20,477 nt of DNA from a virus, in the IMG/VR virus record IMGVR_UViG_3300025853_000856, positions 1-20,477 of that record. The stretch is one strand, 5' to 3'. Below, one piece after another: positions 13,682 to 18,273 of this stretch. A model generated the notes under the pieces. That model was not told where the DNA came from, ran no database searches, and was given only the letters and a program-made list of their open reading frames with translations. The stretch's first letter is position 1. Each line of letters opens with the position of its first letter. The position numbers and the translations under genes are program-made.

Positions 13682-14188
13682 ATGACAATAAAAATATATG
13701 TAGCTTCTTTAGAAGCATATAATCAGGGTAGAATGGTTGGAGATTGGATAACTCCCACAGATTATCTAAGCTTTGAAAAGTTTAATAATGCTATTGAAGT
13801 CGCTACTGAATACGCTGATGAAGTAGCAGTACATGACTATGACGGCATTAATTTAAGTAATGAGTATCCAGACTTTAAAGAGCTTTATTATTTTTGCCAA
13901 GCTATAGAAGATAGTTGGGTAGATGATGAAGTTATCCTAGCTTACGCAGAATATACTGGAGAAGAATTAGATAATGAATTAATAGCTAAAGCAGAAGAAA
14001 ATTTTGTAGGTACTTTCAGTAGCTTTCAAGAATATGCAGACGATTATGCAAATAAAATCTTATTAAGTAATGCAGACGATTTTATCAAAGGTTATTTTGA
14101 TTACGAGAGCCATGCTAGAGATTTAGAATATGATTACATGATATGTGATGTATCAGATTATAACGTAGCAATTTTCAGTAATTGTTAA
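13682..14188 (+). CDS. ardA: Antirestriction protein ArdA
   Basis: A 168-residue very acidic protein with ArdA landmarks: IYVASLEAYNQGRMVGDWI at the start, AVHDYDG, an acidic helical centre (AYTGEELDNELIAKAEENF), then FVGTFSSFQEYADDYAN and YFDYESHARDLEYDY. ArdA is a DNA mimic that binds type I restriction-modification enzymes and stops them cutting. Length matches the family (about 160-170). It has the pseudoknot leader L2. In a phage this would protect incoming DNA, so early expression is expected. Family assignment is by conserved patterns; activity against particular enzymes is not known. Confidence 0.9.
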   Translation: MTIKIYVASLEAYNQGRMVGDWITPTDYLSFEKFNNAIEVATEYADEVAVHDYDGINLSNEYPDFKELYYFCQAIEDSWVDDEVILAYAEYTGEELDNELIAKAEENFVGTFSSFQEYADDYANKILLSNADDFIKGYFDYESHARDLEYDYMICDVSDYNVAIFSNC

Positions 14189-14189
14189 G

Positions 14190-14212
14190 ACTGTTTAAAC
14201 GGAGTGAAAATT
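14190..14212 (+). promoter_or_regulatory. Shortened leader, copy L5 (3' block only)
   Basis: TGTTTAAACGGAGTGAAAAT directly before the ATG at 14213, preceded by TTAAGAC. The AGGU/ACCU elements and the 7-bp stem are missing; only a weak CAGT/ACTG pairing (4 bp) with the end of ardA is possible. It keeps the ribosome site block, so the 3' part can occur without the pseudoknot. Confidence 0.72.
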
Positions 14213-14317
14213 ATGAGAGATTGGATAGTACAAAACAAAGACTTTATTTTAATTATGTCGGTAGCTTTACCAGTACCGATATTTTTTATAATAGCAATGC
14301 ATATAGCAGGAGTATAA
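14213..14317 (+). CDS. Small membrane protein, 34 aa
   Basis: MRDWIVQNKDFILIMSVALP, then VPIFFIIAMHIAGV. One hydrophobic span covers about residues 11-31. It is preceded by the 3' leader block with GGAG. Its last codons and stop (GCAGGAGTATAA) form the ribosome site of the next gene, which reuses the leader-like AGGAGTATAAATT sequence. Too short for family recognition; could be a membrane-active accessory peptide. Confidence 0.6.
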   Translation: MRDWIVQNKDFILIMSVALPVPIFFIIAMHIAGV

Positions 14318-14320
14318 ATT

Positions 14321-14644
14321 ATGACAATAACAAAAGATAACATTAAACTTGAGGGCGAGGGGTTTTTACCTCACGATACTAGAAACTATCGAGCTTATTT
14401 TGAGCATGATATTAACTTTATTTTTAGTAAAGATAAGTTAGTAGCAGTGATAAAAGAGGTTGAAATTAATGGTGCATTTGTGGACTACTTTAACAGCTTT
14501 TATTTCTTTACTGACGAGGATATTATTCCTTATCATGTAAGATTAGCAAAGAAAGATTTAAGAGGAAAAATTAGTAAGTCAACTAAAAACTTTGATAAGA
14601 AAGTTAAAAAGCTTTTGAAGAAAGAAAAGCTTTGGAAAAATTAA
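14321..14644 (+). CDS. Hypothetical protein, 107 aa
   Basis: Starts MTITKDNIKLEGEGFLPHDT. The N-terminal two thirds are beta-rich with many aromatic residues (YFEHDINFIFSKDKLVAVI; DYFNSFYFFTDED), and the C-terminal third is a strongly basic helix (KNFDKKVKKLLKKEKLWKN). The ribosome site AGGAGTATAAATT is shared with the preceding gene end; the start MTI resembles that of ardA, MTIKI, and the flanking bases match. Family not recognised. Confidence 0.75.
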   Translation: MTITKDNIKLEGEGFLPHDTRNYRAYFEHDINFIFSKDKLVAVIKEVEINGAFVDYFNSFYFFTDEDIIPYHVRLAKKDLRGKISKSTKNFDKKVKKLLKKEKLWKN

Positions 14645-14669
14645 AGACTGTTTAAACGGAGTATAAATT
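14645..14669 (+). promoter_or_regulatory. Leader remnant without a gene, copy L6
   Basis: AGACTGTTTAAACGGAGT, then ATAAATTAT and ATAAC. Where other copies have ATG this one has ATA followed at once by TAA. It lacks the hairpin. Its 5' neighbour (TTAAAGACTG) matches L5 (TTAAGACTG). It abuts promoter P1, so a protein gene once led by it may have been lost or replaced by the non-coding RNA. Confidence 0.7.
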
Positions 14670-14670
14670 A

Positions 14671-14725
14671 TATAACTAAAAGTTATATACTTATTCCACA
14701 CAAACAGTAAAAAGTTTGATATAAT
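14671..14725 (+). promoter_or_regulatory. Palindrome-containing promoter P1
   Basis: TATAACTAAAAGTTATATAC at 14671, then TGATATAAT, an extended -10 box with TATAAT at 14720-14725. From TATAAC to TATAAT is 49 bases, the same as in P2 and P3. There is no good -35 box, so the palindrome ATAACTAAAAGTTAT, centred about 43 bases ahead of the -10, is a likely activator or operator site. It drives the long structured non-coding segment. Confidence 0.8.
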
Positions 14726-14731
14726 TATTAC

Positions 14732-15218
14732 ATAACTATGAGGCAATGCTTCATAGAAAAACCACGGGAAGTTATGTGAAAAATATTCGATGACCCTGAG
14801 AGATGACTGTAGCGAAGCCTCGCAAAAGGTGGATAGTTTCTAACCAAGATACTCAGGATAATGAAGACACCTCTAGTCTAGTTGCAAGACCGAAAGGCGA
14901 TATAAGACTTCCGATTAGTCTACAACATGTAGCGTTTAAACGACATGGCTTGGGCTTCGGTGGGCGTGATACCTAAATTAAATAAGTGGGTATCGGGTGT
15001 AAAGTTAGCAGGACTTGAAACCACCTTGAAAGCGTATAAGAAACTGCTACTCTTCGAGAGTTAAATAGATTAGATTAATAGTCTAGTGAAAGGAGAGTGT
15101 AATGGCATACCAACATTGCACGTAGGAAACAAGAGCGTAGTGGCTCAAACTCGAAACTCTTAGTAGCACGAAGCCAATCAAAGAAGCTGAGATATTTATT
15201 TAACTCTTGATTTGTTTT
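14732..15218 (+). ncRNA. Large structured non-coding RNA candidate (RNA-A, ~490 nt)
   Basis: No gene with a ribosome site is present. Strong pairings: CTATGAGGC/GCTTCATAG (14736-14744 with 14748-14756) at the very 5' end; CCTGAG/CTCAGG (14795-14800 with 14852-14857) enclosing GCGA/TCGC; GATACCTA/TGGGTATC (14968-14975 with 14987-14994); and a 14-bp helix between 15054-15067 and 15197-15210, followed directly by TTTGTTTT, a probable 3' end. The segment is more GC-rich than its surroundings and has many GNRA/UNCG-type loops such as CCGAAAGG and CTTCGG. It resembles large ornate phage RNAs or possibly a group I intron remnant (AAGATACTC after pairing), but I do not recognise its class. Confidence 0.7.
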
Positions 15219-15272
15219 ATAACTATAAGCTATATACTTATACTACAAAAAGAATTTAAACTATGTTATAAT
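15218..15272 (+). promoter_or_regulatory. Palindrome-containing promoter P2
   Basis: TATAACTATAAGCTATATAC at 15218, TATGTTATAAT with TATAAT at 15267-15272, 49 bases apart. From the palindrome to beyond the -10 box it is nearly identical to P3 (CTACAAAAAGAATTTAAAC shared), while P1 shares the layout but less sequence. TGTTATAAT is an extended -10. It begins directly after the U tract of RNA-A. Confidence 0.85.
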
Positions 15273-15283
15273 AGTTATAATAA

Positions 15284-15433
15284 AGTTAAGGAAAGGCATG
15301 ATAATACCATGCTGAAAGAAGCGAGAAGAAGCGTATTTTAAATCTAGATTTTTAATACAAAAGAGTTCGAGTAAGATGAGGCACAATTTGTGTAAGCTTT
15401 TTAATAACACAAATGCTGATTCCTTTCCTTGAC
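15284..15433 (+). ncRNA. Structured non-coding RNA candidate (RNA-B, ~150 nt)
   Basis: A 12-bp closing helix joins 15285-15296 and 15422-15433 (AAGGAAAGG with CCTTTCCTT at its core). Inside are three hairpins: GCATG/CATGC (15296-15300 with 15308-15312), GTATT/AATAC with an inner AAATC/GATTT (15333-15358), and ATTTGTGT/ACACAAAT (15386-15393 with 15407-15414). It starts about 12 bases after promoter P2 and ends ten bases before leader L3, so it could be the 5' part of the mRNA for the 107-residue gene or a separate RNA. No gene is visible in it. Confidence 0.7.
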
Positions 15434-15443
15434 GATATTAAAA

Positions 15444-15502
15444 AGGTTTAGTTCTCTTACCTAATTATAAAACAGAGAACGTTTAAACGGAGTATAAATA
15501 AA
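15444..15502 (+). promoter_or_regulatory. Pseudoknot leader, copy L3
   Basis: AGGU 15444-15447; stem GTTCTCT (15451-15457) with AGAGAAC (15474-15480); ACCU 15459-15462; linker AATTATAAAAC 15463-15473. Then GTTTAAACGGAGTATAAAT and the ATG at 15503. The loop is the same as in L2, while three stem positions differ with both strands changed. Confidence 0.87.
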
Positions 15503-15826
15503 ATGAGTAGAGATATTACAGAGCAGATAGATGATATTTGCAGAGAAGAATGTGGACATACTACTTGGGCATTTACTGATACTCTTTCTGAAAAAGAACT
15601 AGAAGAAATAAAAAATAAAAACACTGGTATTATATTACCTAGTATTGTTTTTTATTATGATGAGTTTAAAGGAATGGGTTTTGATGATATTTGTCTTGAT
15701 AAATATGGACATACTTCTTGGGTTAGATTAGACAATTTATCTGACCAAGAAAAAGTAGGATTAGATGAAGTAGCTGAAATACAAACTATTAATGGTGTAC
15801 AAGTTGCTTTCTATTTTGAAAGATAA
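15503..15826 (+). CDS. Hypothetical protein with an internal duplication, 107 aa
   Basis: Residues 9-52 and 60-105 are two versions of the same unit: DDICREECGHTTW with TLSEKELEEI and later IVFYY, against DDICLDKYGHTSW with NLSDQEKVGL and later VAFYF. The shared core is DDIC....GHT(T/S)W...D.LS. The whole protein is acidic. Family not recognised. It is translated under the pseudoknot leader L3 and lies behind promoter P2 and RNA-B. A DNA-mimic or inhibitor role would fit the acidity and neighbourhood but is inference. Confidence 0.8.
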   Translation: MSRDITEQIDDICREECGHTTWAFTDTLSEKELEEIKNKNTGIILPSIVFYYDEFKGMGFDDICLDKYGHTSWVRLDNLSDQEKVGLDEVAEIQTINGVQVAFYFER

Positions 15827-15847
15827 AAAAGAATTCAATAATTTTTA

Positions 15848-15954
15848 AAATGTCTGGGTGTTAATAACTTATATCAGAAGTCAGACATTTAAAAATCGGT
15901 AGCAATTAATTCACGGGATTGCTTTAAATCTGAACTGTTAATTATCAGAGCCGA
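15848..15954 (+). ncRNA. Structured non-coding segment (RNA-C)
   Basis: A 9-bp hairpin AAATGTCTG/CAGACATTT (15848-15856 with 15882-15890) is followed by a three-way junction: TCGG (15896-15899) closes with CCGA (15951-15954), around hairpins AGCAAT/ATTGCT (15901-15906 with 15918-15923) and TCTGA/TCAGA (15929-15933 with 15945-15949). It sits between the 107-residue gene and promoter P3 and so would be the 3' end of the P2 transcript. No U tract follows, so it is not a simple terminator; a stability or processing element, or a separate RNA, is possible. Confidence 0.6.
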
Positions 15955-15961
15955 CAGATTT

Positions 15962-16016
15962 TATAACTAAAAGTTATATGCTTATGCTACAAAAAGAATT
16001 TAAACTATGTTATAAT
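15962..16016 (+). promoter_or_regulatory. Palindrome-containing promoter P3
   Basis: TATAACTAAAAGTTATATGC at 15962 and TATAAT at 16011-16016, again 49 bases apart, in TATGTTATAAT. Nearly identical to P2 over its downstream 35 bases. It is followed at once by leader L4 and the operon starting at 16077. Confidence 0.85.
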
Positions 16017-16025
16017 AGTTTCAAT

Positions 16026-16076
16026 AGGTCAAGCCTTGCTACCTATTTAAAAGCAAGGCGTTTAAACGGAGTATGA
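16026..16076 (+). promoter_or_regulatory. Pseudoknot leader, copy L4
   Basis: AGGU 16026-16029; stem GCCTTGC (16033-16039) with GCAAGGC (16053-16059); ACCU 16041-16044; linker ATTTAAAA 16045-16052. Then GTTTAAACGGAGTATGA and ATG at 16077. Transcription from P3 would begin at about 16023, so the RNA would start almost exactly with the pseudoknot. Confidence 0.87.
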
Positions 16077-16322
16077 ATGAAACAAATAATAGCCAACTTT
16101 TTAAGAAAGTTAATTAAACTTGATGACTATATTGACGATAGAGTCTTATCTGAAATAGAAAGACTTGAAAGAGAAATAGAAGAGATAAGAGATTTAGCTA
16201 ACTCAAATGAGTATGAACTAAATGACAGACCTAACTTCTATGATATGGAAAGCCAAGTAGAAGAGCTAGTCAATGATAGCATGGCAGATGTCTATGAAAG
16301 AATAGAGGCACTGGAGGAATAA
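16077..16322 (+). CDS. Small coiled-coil protein, 81 aa
   Basis: MKQIIANFLRKLIKLDDYID, then a long coiled coil around SEIERLEREIEEIRDLANSN and an acidic helical end. An ATG four bases upstream would give only a 14-residue peptide, so the ATG at 16077 is used although GGAG is then only five bases away. First gene of the P3 operon. The N-terminal 15 residues are basic and amphipathic. Not recognised. Confidence 0.75.
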   Translation: MKQIIANFLRKLIKLDDYIDDRVLSEIERLEREIEEIRDLANSNEYELNDRPNFYDMESQVEELVNDSMADVYERIEALEE

Positions 16323-16324
16323 TA

Positions 16325-16513
16325 ATGGAACAAGAACTAAGTAATACTCTCTACCAGTATATGAAGAAGGAACACTTAGATTTAGAAAATGAATTAAGTG
16401 ATGATGAGTGGGAAAATTTTCTTGATAAATACCAAGATGATTTTGCAAATAGCTGTAGCGAACTTGCCTATGAATTATTTGCAGAGTATTTAATCGAAGA
16501 GGAGAAACAATGA
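16325..16513 (+). CDS. Small acidic protein, 62 aa
   Basis: MEQELSNTLYQYMKKEHLDL, with ELSDDEWENFLDKYQDDFAN and ending EYLIEEEKQ. About 20 acidic against about 5 basic residues, helical. Ribosome site GGAGGAATAATA, two bases after the upstream stop; ends in an ATGA overlap with the next gene. Not recognised; strong acidity recalls DNA-mimic proteins. Confidence 0.74.
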   Translation: MEQELSNTLYQYMKKEHLDLENELSDDEWENFLDKYQDDFANSCSELAYELFAEYLIEEEKQ

Positions 16514-16695
16514 AACTATATCAAATTTATTACATAAATTCTTATGGCGAAAAAGAATTTGTTGCTATTACAGATAACCCTGATGAGTGGTTAAAAGAAA
16601 ATAATGAACAAAGGATTGGCGATGGAAACGAGCCAGAGGATTTAGATGACTTTGAAATATACGAAGAACAAGATGTATGGATTTATAATAAGTAA
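16510..16695 (+). CDS. Small acidic protein, 61 aa
   Basis: MKLYQIYYINSYGEKEFVAI, then TDNPDEWLKENNEQ and DLDDFEIYEEQDVWIYNK. An aromatic-rich beta start and acidic tail form a small alpha-beta pattern found in phage proteins of unknown role. The ATGA overlap and the ribosome site GAAGAGGAGAAACA decide the start. Confidence 0.74.
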   Translation: MKLYQIYYINSYGEKEFVAITDNPDEWLKENNEQRIGDGNEPEDLDDFEIYEEQDVWIYNK

Positions 16696-16706
16696 GGAGG
16701 AATAAT

Positions 16707-16892
16707 ATGAGCCACGAAGTAAATGACAGAGTAAGAGAAGATGTTTGGGAAGAAGTACAACAAATGTCTTTAGAAGAAGTAAGAGAATTCTTATTGAGTA
16801 ATTTACATTCTCAAGAAGAAGTATCAAGACTTAACGAGGTTGAATTGCGAGAAGCAGTTGCCGAAGATATGTTTAATTTAAGAGGTGTTTAA
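16707..16892 (+). CDS. Small acidic helical protein, 61 aa
   Basis: MSHEVNDRVREDVWEEVQQM, SLEEVREFLLSNLHSQEEVS, ending EDMFNLRGV. Helical, Glu-rich. Ribosome site AAGGAGGAATAAT. The codons for its last residues form GTGTTTAAAC, a GTTTAAAC copy inside a gene end. Not recognised. Confidence 0.72.
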   Translation: MSHEVNDRVREDVWEEVQQMSLEEVREFLLSNLHSQEEVSRLNEVELREAVAEDMFNLRGV

Positions 16893-16907
16893 ACACTAGG
16901 AGGAACT

Positions 16908-17090
16908 ATGAAGAAATATGTATTTGAAATAACTTACGAAGTAGTTGAAGAAGTAGTTGTTGAAGCAGATGACTATGAAGAAGCAGAAGTAAAATTAGAA
17001 GAGGGTAGAGGAGAAATCTTAAGTGAAGATAAATACGACTGGGATTTTACATGTACAAAAATGCCTGACGAAAATGAGGAGGAAGCATGA
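16908..17090 (+). CDS. Small acidic protein, 60 aa (DpnD/PcfM-like pattern)
   Basis: MKKYVFEITYEVVEEVVVEA, DDYEEAEVKLEEGRGEILSE, then KYDWDFTCTKMPDENEEEA. Two strands followed by an Asp/Glu-rich helix resemble the short DpnD/PcfM-type domain found in mobile elements, an assignment I hold only loosely. Ribosome site CTAGGAGGAACT. ATGA overlap with the next gene. Confidence 0.72.
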   Translation: MKKYVFEITYEVVEEVVVEADDYEEAEVKLEEGRGEILSEDKYDWDFTCTKMPDENEEEA

Positions 17091-17206
17091 ATAAATATAA
17101 TAAAGTATTTGTTAGTCTTAATGAGCTTGAGTTAGAAGAACTCAAACAAATTAAAAAAGATGTTGATGAATTTATAAAAGATAAGGAGAAAGTAAATGGA
17201 AGTTAA
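17087..17206 (+). CDS. Small helical protein, 39 aa
   Basis: MNKYNKVFVSLNELELEELK, ending QIKKDVDEFIKDKEKVNGS. Ribosome site GAGGAGGAAGC, ATGA overlap with the upstream gene. Amphipathic helix, no recognised domain. Confidence 0.65.
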   Translation: MNKYNKVFVSLNELELEELKQIKKDVDEFIKDKEKVNGS

Positions 17207-17251
17207 GATAATATCACAGAAGATAACAGAACTTAGGAGGAGATATGAGTA
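17195..17251 (+). CDS. Possible 18-aa peptide bridging two genes
   Basis: MEVKIISQKITELRRRYE begins inside the end of the preceding gene and ends inside the start of the next, each in another frame. A good ribosome site (AAGGAGAAAGTAA) lies eight bases ahead of the ATG, and the AGGAGGAG within its coding part serves the next gene. It may be a true micro-gene or only a coupling device; length gives no statistical support. Confidence 0.35.
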
Positions 17252-17454
17252 AAGATATTGGCGAACAATTTGCCATGATGAATGAGGTGTCGGCTAAGAT
17301 TTCTCAGAAAACTTTTGACAAGTTTGTTGCAGAAGCAATGGCTGAGTTTAAACAAGACCATGACACTGACAAGGTAAGTGGATTAAAAGTATATGAATTT
17401 ATAACAGACAAAATTGCTGAGATAATTGATATGCACTATGACGGAGAACTATAA
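17245..17454 (+). CDS. Hypothetical helical protein, 69 aa
   Basis: MSKDIGEQFAMMNEVSAKIS, QKTFDKFVAEAMAEFKQDHD, ending EIIDMHYDGEL. Helical, slightly acidic, with Phe/Met faces. Ribosome site TTAGGAGGAGAT. Its stop overlaps the next start (TAATG). Not recognised. Confidence 0.73.
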   Translation: MSKDIGEQFAMMNEVSAKISQKTFDKFVAEAMAEFKQDHDTDKVSGLKVYEFITDKIAEIIDMHYDGEL

Positions 17455-17678
17455 TGTCGTGGGTATTGATAGCGTTTTTTAGCATACCAACAACAGCAGT
17501 TGTATTGGAAGATGTACATGTCTTTGAATATCTTTTCAAGACTGAAAAAGATTGTGAAAACTTTTATGTTGAAAATCGTATGGGATTGAAACGAGTAATC
17601 AGAGAAGAGTACAAAGCATTACCAACATCATTTGTGTGTGTAGATGCTGATAGAATTTTGAATTCATTGAACAATTAA
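17454..17678 (+). CDS. Putative exported or membrane-anchored protein, 74 aa
   Basis: MSWVLIAFFSIPTTAVVLED at the N-terminus looks like a signal peptide or membrane anchor, though it lacks a basic head. The rest holds two cysteines in EKDCENFYVENR and SFVCVDADRI that could form a disulfide in the periplasm. Small exported phage proteins with this KxxCxxFxxxN...FxCVxAD layout are common in marine phages. Last gene of the P3 operon; TAATG overlap. Function unknown. Confidence 0.73.
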   Translation: MSWVLIAFFSIPTTAVVLEDVHVFEYLFKTEKDCENFYVENRMGLKRVIREEYKALPTSFVCVDADRILNSLNN

Positions 17679-17704
17679 TTTAAGACAGTGTTAACTAGAG
17701 AACA

Positions 17705-17783
17705 TAGGGCAGGTCATAAATATAATTATCGTCTGTTAGAGGGCTTGTATGGAAGCGACAGAGGTATTTTATTTCTTGCCCTA
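17705..17783 (+). ncRNA. Hairpin-rich segment after the P3 operon, terminator or small RNA
   Basis: TAGGGCAGG (17705-17713) pairs with CTTGCCCTA (17775-17783), nine pairs with one G-U, enclosing an inner TCTGT/ACAGA stem (17732-17736 with 17758-17762). The 3' side continues ACCTAGTTTT, a poor U tract. It could end the P3 transcript imperfectly or be an independent structured element. No gene in it. Confidence 0.5.
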
Positions 17784-17948
17784 ACCTAGTTTTAATACAT
17801 ACTAATTTAATAATTAATATAAAAATAAATTTGACACTAACAAAAAAACATGATATAATCTTTATAAATTTTATAAATATATTATAATAAATATTATTAT
17901 AAATACTTTATAAAGCTTTATAATACTATAATAATAAGGAGGTAAAGT
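17784..17948 (+). other. Extremely AT-rich gap
   Basis: From about 17790 to 17935 nearly all bases are A or T apart from the promoter. It includes CTTTATAAAGCTTTATAAT near 17910-17928, the same motif as the repeats in the 10.7-11.4 kb region, and many TTATAA/AATAAT runs. It may be an easily melted segment, a promoter with strong upstream elements, or a second target of the protein that binds CTTTATAA. No gene. Confidence 0.6.
17831..17859 (+). promoter_or_regulatory. Consensus sigma70 promoter
   Basis: TTGACA (17831-17836), 17-bp spacer, TATAAT (17854-17859), preceded by TGA to give an extended -10. It is the closest match to consensus in the right arm and differs from P1-P3 by having a good -35 box and no palindrome. 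It should drive the operon from 17949 to beyond the right edge; the leader would be about 80 bases and almost purely A/T. Confidence 0.92.
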
Positions 17949-18143
17949 ATGAGGGAAGCAACAAGACAATTTTTAAAAGTAGTTAGTTTGTTATCTGATG
18001 AACAGATGGATGAACTTCAAGAAAACTTAAAAGCCTTAAGTTGTGATGGCACTAAAAGAGTTGAGCAAGATGTTCAATTTGATATGGCATTACAAATGTT
18101 GACAAGTAATTTTATTAAATCAGATAGTACGGAGGTGCAGTAA
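17949..18143 (+). CDS. Small helical protein, 64 aa
   Basis: MREATRQFLKVVSLLSDEQM, DELQENLKALSCDGTKRVEQ, then DVQFDMALQMLTSNFIKSDS. Helical and mildly acidic with one Cys. Ribosome site AAGGAGGTAAAGT. First gene of the last operon. Not recognised. Confidence 0.74.
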   Translation: MREATRQFLKVVSLLSDEQMDELQENLKALSCDGTKRVEQDVQFDMALQMLTSNFIKSDSTEVQ

Positions 18144-18144
18144 A

Positions 18145-18273
18145 ATGATTGAACAAATAGTAGACATATTAGATAAGTATGCTGTAGAAGATTTTGATGA
18201 TTTGTTAATTCAAATTGTTATGACTATAGCAGAACAAAGAAAAATCAGAATGGAGGAAGAGGAAGATGATTGA
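18145..18273 (+). CDS. Small acidic helical protein, 42 aa
   Basis: MIEQIVDILDKYAVEDFDDL, LIQIVMTIAEQRKIRMEEEE, DD. Ribosome site CGGAGGTGCAGTAAA. It overlaps the next gene by eight bases, and the last codons (GAGGAAGAGGAAGAT) serve as that gene's ribosome site. Two hydrophobic-faced helices suggest self-association. Not recognised. Confidence 0.68.
   Translation: MIEQIVDILDKYAVEDFDDLLIQIVMTIAEQRKIRMEEEEDD

Noticed and set aside
14761-14870. Group I intron core in RNA-A
   Set aside because: CCTGAG/CTCAGG after AAGATA recalls P7 and J8/7, but the GACTA/TAGTC core and a convincing P4-P6 region are missing and there is no split gene around it. Kept only as an alternative.
14945-15064. A 39-residue frame inside RNA-A starting MAWASVGVIPKLNKWVSGVK
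   Set aside because: No ribosome site, codon use unlike the neighbours (GCG, TCG, CTG), and its bases form the stems of the putative RNA. Length is possible by chance.
15361-15385. tRNA T-arm-like GTTCGAGT
   Set aside because: No 5-bp arm flanks it and no acceptor or anticodon arm can be built; the segment fits RNA-B better.
13221-16067. CRISPR array because of repeated GTTTAAAC blocks
   Set aside because: Spacing is irregular, genes lie between copies, and each copy sits at a start codon.
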